64,000 nucleotides of DNA from Azoarcus sp. DN11. GTDB lineage: Bacteria > Pseudomonadota > Gammaproteobacteria > Burkholderiales > Rhodocyclaceae. Position numbers and translations under genes: made by a program. The DNA is taken from positions 1 to 64,000 of the forward strand of contig NZ_CP021731.1 of NCBI RefSeq assembly GCF_003628555.1, read 5' to 3'. Positions 55,079-64,000 of the stretch are shown here, piece after piece. Under the pieces are notes generated by a model. It saw only the letters and a program-made list of their open reading frames with translations. It was not told the origin of the DNA and did no database searches. Numbering within the stretch: position 1 is the first letter of the stretch; every line of letters starts with the position of its first letter.

Positions 55079-55214
55079 GTTGTGGTTTTCCCCTGAATAA
55101 TCGTCAATCATCACGTAGACGCGGGCCGGCCACGGGCGTTCCCGACCGCGTCATGCACGACAGATTGGGGCGGCGCGCGCCGGAGGCAAGTCCGGCACCG
55201 ACGGGCGCGCCGTG

Positions 55215-57287
55215 TCAGAACCGCGTCGCCACCTGCAGCATCACCTGCGGTTCGAGACGATTGACCGGCTCGTTACTGCCCGACGCCTGCTGCACCGGGA
55301 AGTTCGCCAGCTCCTGATGGCGTCCGAACAGGTTCAGGCCGGTCAGCCGCACTTCGACGCTCTGCCCGCCCTCGAGGCGGAACTCGCGCGCGATGCTCGC
55401 GTCCAGCGTCGTGTAGTCCGCCACCGTGTAGCGGAAGTTCGGCGAGAAGCCGGTGCCCGCGCGCACCGGGCCGACGCGCAGCAGCGTGAGCGCGCTCTGC
55501 CATGCGCCCATGCGCTGTAGCCAGGTGAGGCTCGCCGAATAGGGAGCGACGCTGTGGCGGGTGCCTTCGTCGTCGGCCTGCACATGCGACACGGTATGGC
55601 GCAGCAGCAGCGTGCCGTCGCGCCAGGGCTTGACGTCGACCTGCGTCTCGACGCCTGCGAGGCGCACCGGGTCGCTGCTGTTGATCCACTGCGACGGCGG
55701 CAGGAAGCGTTGCACGATCGCCTGCAGCGGCGGATTTTCGATCGGCGCGGTGGCCTGCCCGCGCACGATCTGGTCGCTGATGCGCTCGTGGAAGACGCGC
55801 ACGTCCAGGTTGCCCCGCAGCGCCGCGAGCCGGCGGGCATAGCCGAGTTCGAAACTGTCGAGCCGCGACGGCTCGATGTCGGGGTTGGGGAAGAAGCGGT
55901 GCTGCAGCAGGCCGAGGACCGGGTGAATGATGCGTACATCGCTGAAGCGCGCGAAAACCCCCGGATTGCGCCATGCGCGGGCGTAGCCTGCGCGCCAGGT
56001 TTCCGTTTCGTTCGGCAGCCAGTTGAGGAACACGCGCGGCGAGATGCGCGTGCGATCGTGCTCGAAGCGTTCCGCCATCGTGCCGAAGTTCCACTGCCAT
56101 TCGGGCGCTGCCCGCCATTCGACGTTGGCATACAGGCGGTGGCTCTGCTCGCTCGGGTCGGCGTGGCCGAAGAACAGGAACGGCGCGTCGACCTGATCGC
56201 GCCGCCACTCGGCGCCCCAGCTCATGCGCAGGCCCTGCGCGATGGTGCGGTTATGCTGGAACTCGAGGTTCTCGCGCCGCGTCGTGAAGCTGTCGTTCAC
56301 CGGAATCGAGATGGGGCCGCCGGGAAACTTCAACGGCCCGTTGTCGACCGCCCACTCGTTGCGCGTGCGTTCGTAGCTGTAATAGCCCGACAGCAGGAAT
56401 TCCTCGTCCGGACTGATCGCGCGGCGCCACAGCAGGTGGCCGAAGTGCTCGCGCGTGCCGATGTCGCGTTCGGGATGGGAGTTGAACGGCGTATTCGGGT
56501 AGCCGGTGCCGCGCTCGATGTCGGTCAGGCCGGCGAGGAAGGTCAGTTCGTCGCGGGCGCCCAGCTGCAGGTCGCTGCGCAGCGTGGCGCGCCTGCGGTC
56601 GCGGCTGTCGTTGAGGTCGTGCACCCCGCCGTCGTGCAGGTGCTGGGCGGTGACGCGCAGGCCCAGCGGGCCCGAGCGCGTGACGACCCGCCCGCTCACT
56701 TCGGAAAAACTGTCCGTGCCGCCCGCGACCGATACCGTCGTGCCGCTTTCTTCGGCCGTGTGGCGCGTGATGATGTTGACGACGCCCATGTAGGCGTTCG
56801 TGCCGTAGGAGGCCGCGTCGGTGCCGCGCACGACCTCGATGCGCTCGATGTCCTCGATCGCCAGCGGGAAGGAGTTGCGGCCGAAACTGCCGAAATAGGT
56901 CGCGCTGACCGAGCGCCCGTCGATGAGGATCTGCAGTTCCTGCGGGTCGTCGCGGTTCGGGCCGTGGTAGCTGACCCACTGTTCGCTGCCGCGCTCCTTC
57001 GCCACCATCATGCCCGGCACCAGGCGCAGCAGGCGGTCCAGGCTGCGGTAGCCGGTCGCGCGGATCGTCTCGCGATCGAGCACCGTCAGCGCCGCCGGCA
57101 CCTCGTTCTGCGGCCGCGGCATGCGCGAGACGGTGAGCACGACCGGCAGCGAATCGAAATAACTCGCCTCCGACGCCTCGGGCACCGGTGCGAATTCCGG
57201 CTCCATGCCGGACTGGGCCGCCGAGAAGGATGGGCACGCTGCAATCGAAGCCGCGGCCACGGCGCAAAGTGATAGGCGGAAAGTCAT
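55215..57287 (-). CDS. TonB-dependent receptor
   Basis: 690 residues. Signal peptide MTFRLSLCAVAAASIAACPS (then FSAAQS). A TonB-box-like stretch (LPVVLTVSRM, about 49-58) leads into the plug (VLDRETIRATGYRSLDRLLR; IDGRSVSATYFG; IERIEVVRGTDAASYG). A 22-strand beta barrel ends in the typical terminal Phe (VMLQVATRF). This subfamily resembles vitamin B12/siderophore or uncharacterised FepA-like receptors. It is divergent from oxyR, which may reflect an iron or oxidative-stress link. Ligand unknown. Confidence 0.88.
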   Translation of the reverse strand: MTFRLSLCAVAAASIAACPSFSAAQSGMEPEFAPVPEASEASYFDSLPVVLTVSRMPRPQNEVPAALTVLDRETIRATGYRSLDRLLRLVPGMMVAKERGSEQWVSYHGPNRDDPQELQILIDGRSVSATYFGSFGRNSFPLAIEDIERIEVVRGTDAASYGTNAYMGVVNIITRHTAEESGTTVSVAGGTDSFSEVSGRVVTRSGPLGLRVTAQHLHDGGVHDLNDSRDRRRATLRSDLQLGARDELTFLAGLTDIERGTGYPNTPFNSHPERDIGTREHFGHLLWRRAISPDEEFLLSGYYSYERTRNEWAVDNGPLKFPGGPISIPVNDSFTTRRENLEFQHNRTIAQGLRMSWGAEWRRDQVDAPFLFFGHADPSEQSHRLYANVEWRAAPEWQWNFGTMAERFEHDRTRISPRVFLNWLPNETETWRAGYARAWRNPGVFARFSDVRIIHPVLGLLQHRFFPNPDIEPSRLDSFELGYARRLAALRGNLDVRVFHERISDQIVRGQATAPIENPPLQAIVQRFLPPSQWINSSDPVRLAGVETQVDVKPWRDGTLLLRHTVSHVQADDEGTRHSVAPYSASLTWLQRMGAWQSALTLLRVGPVRAGTGFSPNFRYTVADYTTLDASIAREFRLEGGQSVEVRLTGLNLFGRHQELANFPVQQASGSNEPVNRLEPQVMLQVATRF

Positions 57288-57437
57288 ATTTGGTTGTTGT
57301 TTGATGCCCCGTGGGTACAGGGCATTGCAGCGACGGAGAGTATAAGGGCGCGCGGCCCTTTCAGGGCGCCGGAAGGTACCCCGCGGTGCCCACGCGGAGT
57401 AACATCTAGCGCGCATGCCATTGCCGATCGCGCCACC

Positions 57438-58382
57438 ATGACCCTGACCGACCTCCGCTATCTCATCGCCCTCGCCCACGAGCGCCACTTCGGCCGCGCC
57501 GCCGAGAAGTGCCATGTCAGCCAGCCGACGCTGTCGGTCGCGGTCAAGAAGGTCGAGGACGAGCTCGGCGTGCAGCTCTTCGAGCGCAGCGCGACCGAGG
57601 TCAAGATCACCTCGACCGGCCAGCGCATCGTCGCGCAGGCCGAGAAGGTGCTGATGGAGGCGGCGCAGATCCAGGAGATCGCCGCCGCCGGCAAGGATCC
57701 CCTGTCCGGGCCGCTGCGTCTGGGCGTGATCTACACCATCGCGCCCTACCTGCTGCCGCGGCTCATCCCGCGTGTGCATAAGCTCGCGCCGCGCATGCCG
57801 CTGATCATCCACGAAAACTACACGACGCGGCTGCTCGAGGCGCTCAAGCGCGGCGAACTGGACGTCATCGTGCTGTCGCTGCCTTTCGAGGAGGCCGGCG
57901 TCGTCGCGCAGCCCGTCTATGACGAACCCTTCCGTGTGCTGATGCCGGCGAGCCACCCCTGGACCGACCTCGAGCACATCGACCCCGACAAGCTCGCCGA
58001 CGACCAGCTGCTGCTGCTCGGCGCCGGCAACTGCTTCCGCGACCAGGTGCTCGAAGTCTGCCCGCACTGCCGCAGCGTCAGCGGCCTGCAGCGCACGCTC
58101 GAAGGCAGCTCGCTCGAAACGATCCGCCACATGGTCGCGACCGGCCTCGGCGTCACGGTGCTGCCCAGCACCGCCGCCGACGAGCTGCCGGCGCAGAACG
58201 CGCTCGTCGCCGTGCGGCCCTTCTCCGACCCCGAACCCTCGCGCCGCGTCGTGCTCGCGTGGCGCGTCACCTATCCGCGCAGCGGCGCGATCGACGTCCT
58301 GCGCACGGCCATCCTCGAAAGCGAACTGCCCGGCGTGCGCCCGATCGGCCGTGTCGTACCGCTGGAGGCCGTGGCGACCTGA
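57438..58382 (+). CDS. oxyR: Hydrogen peroxide sensor OxyR
   Basis: 314 residues, LysR family. The redox cysteines C199 and C208 sit in GAGNCFRDQVLEVC at exactly the positions known for OxyR, and the N-terminal helix-turn-helix (FGRAAEKCHVSQPTLSVAVK) is typical. OxyR senses H2O2 by a C199-C208 disulfide and activates antioxidant genes. ATG 57438 is supported by the family start MTLTDLRYLIALA. Divergent from the TonB receptor; the FAD reductase gene follows after 98 bp and could be part of its response. Confidence 0.93.
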   Translation: MTLTDLRYLIALAHERHFGRAAEKCHVSQPTLSVAVKKVEDELGVQLFERSATEVKITSTGQRIVAQAEKVLMEAAQIQEIAAAGKDPLSGPLRLGVIYTIAPYLLPRLIPRVHKLAPRMPLIIHENYTTRLLEALKRGELDVIVLSLPFEEAGVVAQPVYDEPFRVLMPASHPWTDLEHIDPDKLADDQLLLLGAGNCFRDQVLEVCPHCRSVSGLQRTLEGSSLETIRHMVATGLGVTVLPSTAADELPAQNALVAVRPFSDPEPSRRVVLAWRVTYPRSGAIDVLRTAILESELPGVRPIGRVVPLEAVAT

Positions 58383-58480
58383 GCCGCGCGCGTCGGCTGC
58401 TGCCGCCGGCGTGACCGATTGCCGCGCCCCGCCACCCGGCGGGCTATAGTTTGAAGGCAGGCTTTCACCGGGGGATCGCC

Positions 58481-59629
58481 GTGGCTGCTCCGCTCCTGAT
58501 CGTCGGCACCGGCCTCGCCGGCTACGCGCTGTTGCGCGCGGTGCGCCAGGTCGATCGCCACCGCGAGATCTGCATGATCGACGCAGACGCCGCCGCGGCC
58601 TACTCCAAGAGCCAGCTGCCGGACGGGCTCGCCCGCGGACGCGATGCGGGCGAGCTGGTGATCGCCACGGCCGAGCAGATGGCCTACCGGTTCGAGGCGA
58701 CGATCACGCCGCACCGCCGCGCGCTCGTGCTCGACCCGGTGCGCCGCATCCTGCGCACCGACAACCCCGCCCAGGCCGAGCAGCCCTGGTCGCAGCTCGT
58801 CCTCGCCACCGGCGCCGAGGCGATCCGTCCGGCCAATGTGCGCGGCAGCGGCGCCGCCGCCATCCTGACCGTCGGCAGCCTCGCCGAGTACGCCTACCTG
58901 CGCACGCAGCTGGCCGGCCGCCGCCGCGTCGCGGTGATCGGCGGCGGCATCGCTGCCTGCGAACTGGCCGAAAGCTTCAAGCGCGGCGGCTGCGAGGTCG
59001 TCCTGCTGGAGCTGGGCAGCCACCTCCTCGGCCGTGCCTGCCCCGCGCTGTGCGGGCAGCGCGTCGCCGAGGCGCTCGCCGCGGCAGGCGTGCGGGTGCG
59101 CCTCGAGGACCGGGCGCAGCGCATCGACCACGGCATGCATGACTTCGAGCTCACGACCCTGGGGGGCCATACGCTGCCGGTCGATGTCGTCGTCGCCGCG
59201 CTGGGCACCCGCCCGCGCATGCAGCTGGCGCGAGCGGCCGGACTGGATGTCGCGGGTGGCATCGTCGTCGACCACGGGCTGCGCACCTCGGCCGAGGGAA
59301 TCTTCGCGCTGGGCGCGTGTGCGGAGCTGGACGGGCGGCTGTTCGCGCTCAGGGAAGACATCGAAAACGCCGCCCACGTCCTCGCCGACGTGCTCGGCGG
59401 GCACGCCACGCGCATGCGCTGGAGGCCGCGCACGCTGCAGCTCAACCTGGAATGCTGCCCGGTGGCGATCTGCGAGCCGCCGCCGGTTGCGGGCGAATGG
59501 CACGAATCGGCGACCGCGCGCGGCGTGCGGGCGCTGTTCCACGACCTTTCCGGCGCGTTGCGCGGCTTTGCGCTGGTCGGCGAGCCCGCCGGCGAAGCGG
59601 GCCGGCTGCTCGCCCGCGTCATGCACTGA
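58481..59629 (+). CDS. FAD-dependent pyridine nucleotide reductase, rubredoxin-reductase-like
   Basis: 382 residues from GTG 58481 with GGGGA upstream; an in-frame TTG at 58451 would add ten residues. FAD-binding GTGLAGYALLRAV (about 9-21), the NAD-binding GGGIAACELAESF near 150-162 and the late GIFALGACAELDG (about 274-286) fit rubredoxin- or ferredoxin-NAD reductases. The acceptor protein is not encoded here. Located behind oxyR, so peroxide or oxygen detoxification (rubredoxin/rubrerythrin electron supply) is possible. Confidence 0.8.
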   Translation: MAAPLLIVGTGLAGYALLRAVRQVDRHREICMIDADAAAAYSKSQLPDGLARGRDAGELVIATAEQMAYRFEATITPHRRALVLDPVRRILRTDNPAQAEQPWSQLVLATGAEAIRPANVRGSGAAAILTVGSLAEYAYLRTQLAGRRRVAVIGGGIAACELAESFKRGGCEVVLLELGSHLLGRACPALCGQRVAEALAAAGVRVRLEDRAQRIDHGMHDFELTTLGGHTLPVDVVVAALGTRPRMQLARAAGLDVAGGIVVDHGLRTSAEGIFALGACAELDGRLFALREDIENAAHVLADVLGGHATRMRWRPRTLQLNLECCPVAICEPPPVAGEWHESATARGVRALFHDLSGALRGFALVGEPAGEAGRLLARVMH

Positions 59630-59634
59630 CGCGC

Positions 59635-62220
59635 TCAGGCTTCCTTGCGTGTCCGCGGGCTGGCCTTGCGGGCCGCCGGCTTCGCGGCGGCGTCCGCCGT
59701 CGCCGCCGCGCCTTCCTTGGCCGCACCGTCGCCCGCCTTGCCCTTGGCCCCGGCCTTCGGCGCCTTGGGTTCGAACTCGAAGCCGACCTTGCCGTCGGCC
59801 CCGCGCACGAGGAAGGCCGAGAACTTGCGCTTGGTGCGCGTCGACACGAAGCCCTTGAGGAGATCCGTGCGCCCGTCCGCGAGCAGCTTCGTCATCTGCT
59901 CACGCTCGACCGGCTGCTGCAGGATGATCTTGCCCGAGCGGAAATCGCAGGACTTTTCCGGCCCGACCGATTTCTCGCACACATAGGCCATGCCGTGCTC
60001 GTACACCGACGCGCTGCACTTCGGGCACGCGCCGAGCGCCTCCTGGCCGGAGAAATCGACCGCCTCCGCACCCTCGCCGTCGTCCTTCGGCTGGCCGAAG
60101 TCGAACTCGGGCTGCTTGTCGTCATTGAGGCGGATCTCGGCGTTGAAGAGCCGCCCCATCTTGCTGCGGAAGCCCATCAGCGGGCCGACCCGGCCCTCGC
60201 GCAGCAGCGTCTCGATCTCGTCGATCTCGAACTGGCGCCCGGCGACGATCTTCCACGCGCTCCAGTCGCAGGCCTGGCAGGCGAACTTCTTGTAGTTCTC
60301 CTTCACCACGCCGCCGCACTTCGGGCACGGCGCGCCGAGCGTCGCGAAGTCGCCCGGCACGGTGTCCGATTCGTAGCGCTTGGCGCGCTCGACCACTTCG
60401 CGCGCCATCTCGGCGATCTCGCGCATGAACTCGGGGCGCGAGAGCTGGCCGCGCTCCATCTGCGCGAGCTTGTGCTCCCATTCACCGGTGAGCTCCGGCG
60501 AAGTCAGCGCGGAGACGTCGAGGCCCTTCAGCAGCGTGATCAGCGAGAACGCCTTCGCGCTCGGGATCAGCTCGCGGCCCTCGCGATGGATGTACTGCTC
60601 GGCGATCAGCCCTTCGATGATCTGCGCGCGCGTCGCCGGCGTGCCGAGGCCGCGCTCGGCCATCGCCGCGCGCAACTCCTCGTCGTCGACCATCTTGCCC
60701 GCACCTTCCATCGCGGAGAGCAGCGTCGCTTCGTTGTAGCGCGCGGGCGGCTTGGTCACGAGGCTCTTCACGAGGATGTCGTCGGTCGACACCGTCTCGT
60801 TCGGCTGCACCGCACACAGCTGCGTGCCCCCGCTCTTGTCGTCGTCGTCGTCCTTGACGCCTTCCTTGCCGTACACCGCGAGCCAGCCCGCGTTCACCAG
60901 CACCTTGCCCTCGGTCTTGAAGGCCTCGCCCTCGACGCGCGTGATGCGCGTCGTCACGCGGTATTCGGCCGCCGGGTAGAACACCGCCAGGAAGCGCTTC
61001 GTCACCAGGTCGTAGATCTTGTGCTCGGCTTCCGACAGGCTCTTCGGCAGCGTGCCGGTCGGGATGATCGCGAAGTGGTCGGAGATTTTCGCGTTGTTGA
61101 AGATGCGTTTGTTGGGCTTCACCCAGCCCTGCTTCGCGATCTCGTCGGCGAACGGCGCGTAGGCGTCCGGCAGCGCGCGCATCACGTCCTTCACGGCGCC
61201 GACGTAGTCCTCGGGCAGCGCGCGTGCGTCGGTCCGCGGGTAGGTCAGCACCTTGTGCTTCTCGTACAGCGCCTGCGCGATCTGCAGCGTCACCCGCGCG
61301 GAGAAGCCGAAGCGGCCGTTGGCCTCGCGCTGCAGGCTGGTGAGGTCGAAGAGCAGCGGCGAGAGCTGCGTCGACGGCTTGGATTCCTCGCTGACCGTGC
61401 CCGGCTTGCCGTCGCACTTCGCCTTGATCGCCTCGGCGCGCGACTTGTCCCACAGGCGGAACGCGGTCGCGTGCTCGTCGCCCTCGGGCTTCCTGAACTT
61501 CTCGTCGAACCAGCGTCCGGCGTAGCTGCCGGCCTGGCAGCCGAAGGACGCTTCGAGTTCCCAGTAGTCGCGCGGCTTGAACTGGCGGATCTTCTGCTCG
61601 CGCTCGACCACGATCGCCAGCGTGGGCGTCTGCACGCGCCCGACCGTGGTCAGGTGGAAGCCGCCGGTCTTGGAGTTGAACGCGGTCATCGCGCGCGTGC
61701 CGTTGATGCCGATCAGCCAGTCGCTCTCGGCGCGGCACACCGCGGCCTGGCGCAGGCCCTCGACGTCCTGCGCGGCGCGCAGGTGGGCGAAGCCCTCGCG
61801 GATCGCGTTGGCCGTCATCGACTGCAGCCACAGGCGGCGCACCGGCTTGTCGGTCTTCGCGTGCTGCGCGATGAAGTTGAAGATCAGCTCGCCCTCGCGG
61901 CCCGCGTCGCAGGCATTGACGAGGCCGGTGACGTCCTTGCGCTTGATTAGCCGCGTCAGTAGCTTCAGGCGGTCGTCGGTCTTCTCGATGGGTTTCAGCG
62001 CGAACTGCGGCGGGATCACCGGCAGGTGGGCGAAAGTCCATTTGCCGCGCTTGACTTCGTATTCGTCCGGCACGACCAGCTCGAGCAGGTGGCCGACGGC
62101 CGAGGACAGCACGTAGTCGTCCGACTCGAAGTAGTCCTTTTCCTTCGTGAAGCCGCCGAGTGCGCGGGCGATGTCCTGCGCGACCGATGGTTTCTCCGCG
62201 ATGATCAGTTGCTTGCTCAT
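59635..62220 (-). CDS. topB: DNA topoisomerase III
   Basis: 861 residues, type IA topoisomerase that decatenates DNA. TOPRIM features MSKQLIIAEKPSVAQDIA and VNACDAGREGELIFNFI (about 97-113), the active-site Tyr in LTYPRTDARALPEDY near residue 325, and TVGRVQTPTLAIV (about 200) are present. The C-terminus has zinc-type clusters (CPKCGGVV; CPKCSASV) and a Lys/Ala-rich tail. It lies downstream of smg and dprA in the same direction, a usual betaproteobacterial order. Confidence 0.95.
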   Translation of the reverse strand: MSKQLIIAEKPSVAQDIARALGGFTKEKDYFESDDYVLSSAVGHLLELVVPDEYEVKRGKWTFAHLPVIPPQFALKPIEKTDDRLKLLTRLIKRKDVTGLVNACDAGREGELIFNFIAQHAKTDKPVRRLWLQSMTANAIREGFAHLRAAQDVEGLRQAAVCRAESDWLIGINGTRAMTAFNSKTGGFHLTTVGRVQTPTLAIVVEREQKIRQFKPRDYWELEASFGCQAGSYAGRWFDEKFRKPEGDEHATAFRLWDKSRAEAIKAKCDGKPGTVSEESKPSTQLSPLLFDLTSLQREANGRFGFSARVTLQIAQALYEKHKVLTYPRTDARALPEDYVGAVKDVMRALPDAYAPFADEIAKQGWVKPNKRIFNNAKISDHFAIIPTGTLPKSLSEAEHKIYDLVTKRFLAVFYPAAEYRVTTRITRVEGEAFKTEGKVLVNAGWLAVYGKEGVKDDDDDKSGGTQLCAVQPNETVSTDDILVKSLVTKPPARYNEATLLSAMEGAGKMVDDEELRAAMAERGLGTPATRAQIIEGLIAEQYIHREGRELIPSAKAFSLITLLKGLDVSALTSPELTGEWEHKLAQMERGQLSRPEFMREIAEMAREVVERAKRYESDTVPGDFATLGAPCPKCGGVVKENYKKFACQACDWSAWKIVAGRQFEIDEIETLLREGRVGPLMGFRSKMGRLFNAEIRLNDDKQPEFDFGQPKDDGEGAEAVDFSGQEALGACPKCSASVYEHGMAYVCEKSVGPEKSCDFRSGKIILQQPVEREQMTKLLADGRTDLLKGFVSTRTKRKFSAFLVRGADGKVGFEFEPKAPKAGAKGKAGDGAAKEGAAATADAAAKPAARKASPRTRKEA

Positions 62221-62325
62221 GCCGCTTGGCCGCCTTGGAAAGCCCTGGGGGCTTTCATGTATGGGGTGATCGAGCGGCGCATGATAAGCAGCGCGCCGTC
62301 AAGGGCGCAAGCGCAGCGGGCGCGC

Positions 62326-62793
62326 CTAGTTCGGCAATTGCCCCGCTTCTTCGCCTTCTTCGCCGAGCAGTTCGTCGATGATCAGGCTGTCGAGCGGCAG
62401 TTCGCGCTGCCACAGCACCATCAGCACGATCACCTTGAGCCGCGCGACGCTGACGCTCAATCCGCTCAGCGCGAGGGTGCGTTCGATGATGATCTCGCGC
62501 GTCGCGGCGTCGAGCGCGCCGGCGCCTTCGAGGAAGGCGAGAAAACCGCGGCATTCGGCGTTCAGCCGCGCTTCCTCCTCGGCCGCATAGATGCGGAAGG
62601 CGCCCGGGGCGGGCGTCGTCGCGAGCGGCGAGGCGTCGGAAATGCTGCGCAGGCCCGAGAGCCAGTCGAGGGCCTCGGTGATTTCATCCTCCTCGAAACC
62701 GGCCGCCGAGAGCTTGCGGGCGAGCTGGTCGATTTCGGGGCAGGCGGTGGCGTGAACGTAGTTCTCGAAGAGATATACAAGGATGTCGAACAT
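62326..62793 (-). CDS. smg: Smg family protein
   Basis: 155 residues of the Smg/DUF494 family, found next to dprA in many proteobacteria. Start MFDILVYLFENYVHATACPE and the later LPLDSLIIDELLGEEGEEAG are family-typical. Exact function is not known; the gene is linked to DNA processing by position only. ATG 62793; 17 bp after dprA. Confidence 0.88.
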   Translation of the reverse strand: MFDILVYLFENYVHATACPEIDQLARKLSAAGFEEDEITEALDWLSGLRSISDASPLATTPAPGAFRIYAAEEEARLNAECRGFLAFLEGAGALDAATREIIIERTLALSGLSVSVARLKVIVLMVLWQRELPLDSLIIDELLGEEGEEAGQLPN

Positions 62794-62810
62794 GGCGGCA
62801 CACCGGCAGG

Positions 62811-63971
62811 TCAATGGCGCTGGAAGCGTCCGCCGGGAAGTCGGCTGACTCGCCCGTCGAGTTCCAGTGTCAGCAGAATGGCGTAGAGCGCATCGAGCGT
62901 CAAGCCGCTGCGTGCCGCCAGGCTGTCGACGTCCAGCGGGTCGTGGCCCAGCGCGGCGAGCACGGCGGCGTGCTCGGGCGGAAGGTCCGTCTCGGGTTCG
63001 GGCGGGGCGAACAGCGCCTGCGACGCGGCGCCCGCCGCGCGGCTGCGTCCCCGCGCCGTGCCGCGCGCGGGCGGCGGTGCGGCGGGAGCGGCAGCCGGCC
63101 GGCCCCAGGCGAGTTCGTCGAGCACGTCGGCCGCGGTCTCGACCAGCTTGGCACCGTCGCGGATCAGGCGGTGGCAGCCGCGCGCGAGCGGCGAGTGGAT
63201 GGAGCCGGGGATCGCGAACACCTCGCGGCCGCAGTCGGTCGCGAGGCGCGCCGTGATCAGCGAGCCGCTGCCGACCGCCGCCTCGACGACCAGCACGCCG
63301 CGCGACAGGCCCGCGATGAGGCGGTTGCGGCGCGGGAAGTTGTGCGGCAGCGCGGGCGTGCCGAGCGGCAGTTCGCTGACGATGGCGCCCTGCCGCGCGA
63401 TCTCGCGGGCGAGCGGCTGATGGCGCGCAGGATAGACACGGTCGGCGCCCGTGCCGATGACCGCAATCGTCCTGCCGTTTTCGTGCGCGAGGGCGCCCTG
63501 GTGCGCGGCCGCGTCGATGCCGAGGGCGAGCCCGCTGACGATCGTGAGCCCGGCCGCGGCGAGGCTTTCGGCGAAGGCCTGGGCATTGGCGACGCCGCCC
63601 GGCGTCGCGGAGCGGGCGCCGACGATCGCGAGCGCGGGCGAAGACAGCAGCGCCGGATCGCCTTTCACGTACAGGAGGACCGGCGGATCGGGGATCTCGA
63701 GCAGGCCGCGCGGGTAGGCGGCGTCGGCGAGCGTGAGGACGTGGTTGCCGGGTTCGGCCGCCCACGCGAGGGCCGCGTCGAGGCGCGCCTGCTCGGGGGC
63801 GGCGAGCAGCAGGTCGGCTGTTTCCGCGCCGACGACCGCCGTGATCGCGCTGCGCCCGGCGGCGAAGATCCGCCCGGGCAGCCCGAAGGCCGCGAGCAGG
63901 CTGCGCTGCCGTTCGGGGCCGATGCCGGGGAGGAGGGTCAGCCGCAGCCAGGCGGCGAGATCGTCCTCCAC
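62811..63971 (-). CDS. dprA: DNA processing protein DprA
   Basis: 386 residues. DprA loads RecA on incoming single-stranded DNA during natural transformation. A SAM-like N-terminus (WLRLTLLPGIGPERQRSLL) is followed by the Rossmann-like core with AIVGARSATPGG (about 114-125), SGLALGIDAAAH, and GSGSLITARLATDCGREV (about 234-251). The C-terminal winged-helix region (DPLDVDSLAARSGLTLDALY) ends in RLPGGRFQRH. GTG 63971 is the likely start. First gene of a dprA-smg-topB run. Confidence 0.92.
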   Translation of the reverse strand: MEDDLAAWLRLTLLPGIGPERQRSLLAAFGLPGRIFAAGRSAITAVVGAETADLLLAAPEQARLDAALAWAAEPGNHVLTLADAAYPRGLLEIPDPPVLLYVKGDPALLSSPALAIVGARSATPGGVANAQAFAESLAAAGLTIVSGLALGIDAAAHQGALAHENGRTIAVIGTGADRVYPARHQPLAREIARQGAIVSELPLGTPALPHNFPRRNRLIAGLSRGVLVVEAAVGSGSLITARLATDCGREVFAIPGSIHSPLARGCHRLIRDGAKLVETAADVLDELAWGRPAAAPAAPPPARGTARGRSRAAGAASQALFAPPEPETDLPPEHAAVLAALGHDPLDVDSLAARSGLTLDALYAILLTLELDGRVSRLPGGRFQRH

Positions 63972-63982
63972 GCGAGCGCCCG

Positions 63983-64000
63983 TCAGGGCTTGCGCACGCT
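63983..64000 (-). CDS. C-terminal fragment of the gene upstream of dprA
   Basis: Only the last six codons fall in the window (reads ...SVRKP then TGA at 63983-63985, complement). In this gene order the neighbour is often a LysM-domain protein, but nothing here identifies it. Confidence 0.3.
   Translation of the reverse strand, partial: SVRKP

Overview
The window is GC-rich chromosomal DNA from a betaproteobacterium, most likely of the Rhodocyclales (Azoarcus/Aromatoleum/Thauera type). Evidence is the dnaA-dnaN-gyrB order without recF, a GcdR-type regulator next to glutaryl-CoA dehydrogenase and a CoA-transferase, EarP next to EF-P, a tandem-duplicated UvrA, and a dprA-smg-topB block. This placement is inferred from gene content and protein character; no database was searched.

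Layout. 1-5579: DnaA-box region, dnaA, dnaN, gyrB. 5579-15927: a genomic island of about 10.3 kb, bounded by a perfect 73-bp direct repeat that begins inside the gyrB stop codon and ends inside the terminator presumed to have belonged to gyrB. The island holds a cassette of two HEPN-like proteins and an HExxH peptidase, an IS21-family element, several decayed toxin-antitoxin remnants, a class II Fic protein and a DEDDh-type exonuclease. 16044-37811: a signalling-rich region with a GGDEF-hemerythrin protein (frameshifted), a flavodoxin-like protein, a MASE3-PAS-GGDEF-EAL protein, tRNA-Leu(GAG), a NitT/TauT-like ABC transporter, alanine dehydrogenase, an HD-GYP/bacteriohemerythrin pair, a haem c-PAS-GGDEF protein, the gcdR/gcdH/CoA-transferase locus, and a REC-PAS-GAF-PAS-GGDEF-EAL protein. 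37813-42712: rdgC, an SRPBCC protein, rsuA, a 775-bp intergenic region with two copies of an AT-rich DnaA-box module, earP and efp. 42859-50334: a lipoprotein, double-length uvrA, cytochrome b561 and a thioredoxin-like protein. 50363-64000: LysR/thioesterase/MFS, an HtrA protease, a TonB-dependent receptor, oxyR, an FAD reductase, and topB-smg-dprA.

How the genes relate. Five c-di-GMP enzymes together with two hemerythrin domains and one c-type haem sensor suggest that oxygen or redox state feeds into c-di-GMP signalling, which would suit a facultatively anaerobic aromatic degrader. The gcd locus feeds glutarate/glutaryl-CoA into central metabolism and has matching palindromes in front of both the regulator and gcdH. 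earP-efp is a modification enzyme next to its substrate.

Most worth checking: the HEPN/HEPN/peptidase cassette in the island downstream of gyrB, which may be an undescribed defence or toxin module; the duplicated DnaA-box module at 40.3-41.0 kb, which may be the true oriC; and single-base homopolymer frameshifts at the active-site motifs of two genes.
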